Source: Ruminococcaceae bacterium UBA1438 (GTDB lineage: Bacteria > Bacillota > Clostridia > Oscillospirales > Acutalibacteraceae). Taken from it: DNA of 6,149 nt. Below, piece after piece: positions 5,740 to 6,149 of this stretch. The position numbers were made by a program, and so were the translations under genes. Positions within the stretch are counted from its first letter, which is position 1. The number at the start of each line of letters is the position of its first letter. The notes beneath the pieces were generated by a model, which worked only from the letters and a program-made list of their open reading frames with translations, had not been told where the DNA came from and made no database searches. Location: contig DCTO01000100.1 in assembly GCA_002329285.1 (NCBI GenBank), positions 1-6,149 on the forward strand, given 5' to 3'.

Positions 5740-6149
5740 TGGAAAAATATGAAATTGACGAGCGCCTTAAGAAGCAGCTTGACTTTATATTAGAAGCCGA
5801 TAAGGAAAAGGAAATCATCAGACGCACCCCGCTTTCAAGCGGAGCAAGATTTGAAAATGATTCCGAGCACGCCTGGCATATGGCGCTGATGGCGGTTTTG
5901 CTTTCGGAATATTCAAATGAAAAAATCGACGTGCTAAAAACAATTTCAATGATTCTGATTCATGACATTGTTGAAATTGATTCGGGAGACACCTATGCTT
6001 ACGATGAGGATGCAAAGAAAACGCAGGCCGAGCGCGAGCAAAAAGCGGCAGACAGGCTTTTTAACCTGCTGCCTGCAGACCAGGCTGAAAGCCTTTATTC
6101 CCTTTGGAGAGAGTTTGAGGACAGAAGCACGCCCGAAGCAAGATTTGCC
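5739..6149 (+). CDS. HD-domain phosphohydrolase, YfbR/COG1896-like (cut by window end)
   Basis: The ATG at 5739 shares its A with the preceding TAA stop (TAATG). The frame stays open for 137 codons to the window end. The visible protein matches HD_3/YfbR-type hydrolases, which in E. coli dephosphorylate deoxynucleoside 5'-monophosphates. IIRRTPLSSGARFENDSEHAW (26-46) contains the first metal-ligand H44. LIHDIVEIDSGDTYAYD (73-89) contains the H75-D76 pair and E79, equivalent to YfbR H68-D69 and E72. LYSLWREFEDRSTPEARFA reaches residue 137, just before where the last conserved aspartate is expected. No independent ribosome binding site is evident beyond weak purines in the end of the upstream gene, so expression likely depends on coupling. 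All visible catalytic residues are present, unlike its partner. The substrate in this organism is not known; the family assignment is confident. Confidence 0.9.
   Translation, partial: MEKYEIDERLKKQLDFILEADKEKEIIRRTPLSSGARFENDSEHAWHMALMAVLLSEYSNEKIDVLKTISMILIHDIVEIDSGDTYAYDEDAKKTQAEREQKAADRLFNLLPADQAESLYSLWREFEDRSTPEARFA

Noticed and set aside
5218..6015. Minus-strand open frames across the phosphoesterase and HD genes
   Set aside because: They are antisense to two recognisable protein families and have no start signals.

Overview
The window looks like chromosomal DNA from a low-to-moderate GC Clostridia bacterium, probably a gut Oscillospirales/Ruminococcus-type organism. This is inferred from AT-rich intergenic DNA with sigma-A-type promoters, AGGAGG/AGGTGA ribosome binding sites, and protein family types: an NADP-type glutamate dehydrogenase, a secreted glucosaminidase with a long array of choline-binding-type repeats, and a DacF-like carboxypeptidase with a C-terminal membrane anchor. 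No mobile element, CRISPR array, tRNA or rRNA is visible.

Layout. Positions 1-350 (minus) hold the N-terminal 116 codons of glutamate dehydrogenase (gdhA), with a clear promoter and ribosome binding site. Upstream, also on minus, is a 127-residue XRE/Cro-type regulator (517-900) with its own promoter and an unusual run of eight G at its ribosome binding site. Positions 901-1095 are a divergent control region. On plus, 1096-3453 encodes a secreted 785-residue N-acetylglucosaminidase whose catalytic region is interrupted by an SH3-like domain and which ends in 17 cell-wall-binding repeats. A 15-bp-stem bidirectional terminator (3457-3491) and a heptamer-based repeat (3492-3552) separate it from a convergent D-alanyl-D-alanine carboxypeptidase (3555-4940, minus). 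A second divergent control region (4941-5061) serves that gene and a plus-strand pair: a metallophosphoesterase-like protein (5062-5739) and an HD-domain YfbR-like phosphohydrolase (5739 to the window end), whose start overlaps the preceding stop by one base.

Functional reading. The two convergent genes both act on peptidoglycan outside the membrane, one on glycan strands and one on stem peptides. Their promoter regions share an identical 16-mer and WalR-like half-sites, so co-regulation is plausible but unproven. The distal pair looks like a translationally coupled nucleotide/phosphate module, and its first member has lost several residues that normally bind the two catalytic metals. The regulator and gdhA lie in tandem and may or may not be linked.

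I see no convincing wholly new system. The best leads are the degenerate phosphoesterase coupled to an HD hydrolase, the split catalytic domain of the glucosaminidase, the SxC variant in the carboxypeptidase, and the shared promoter element.
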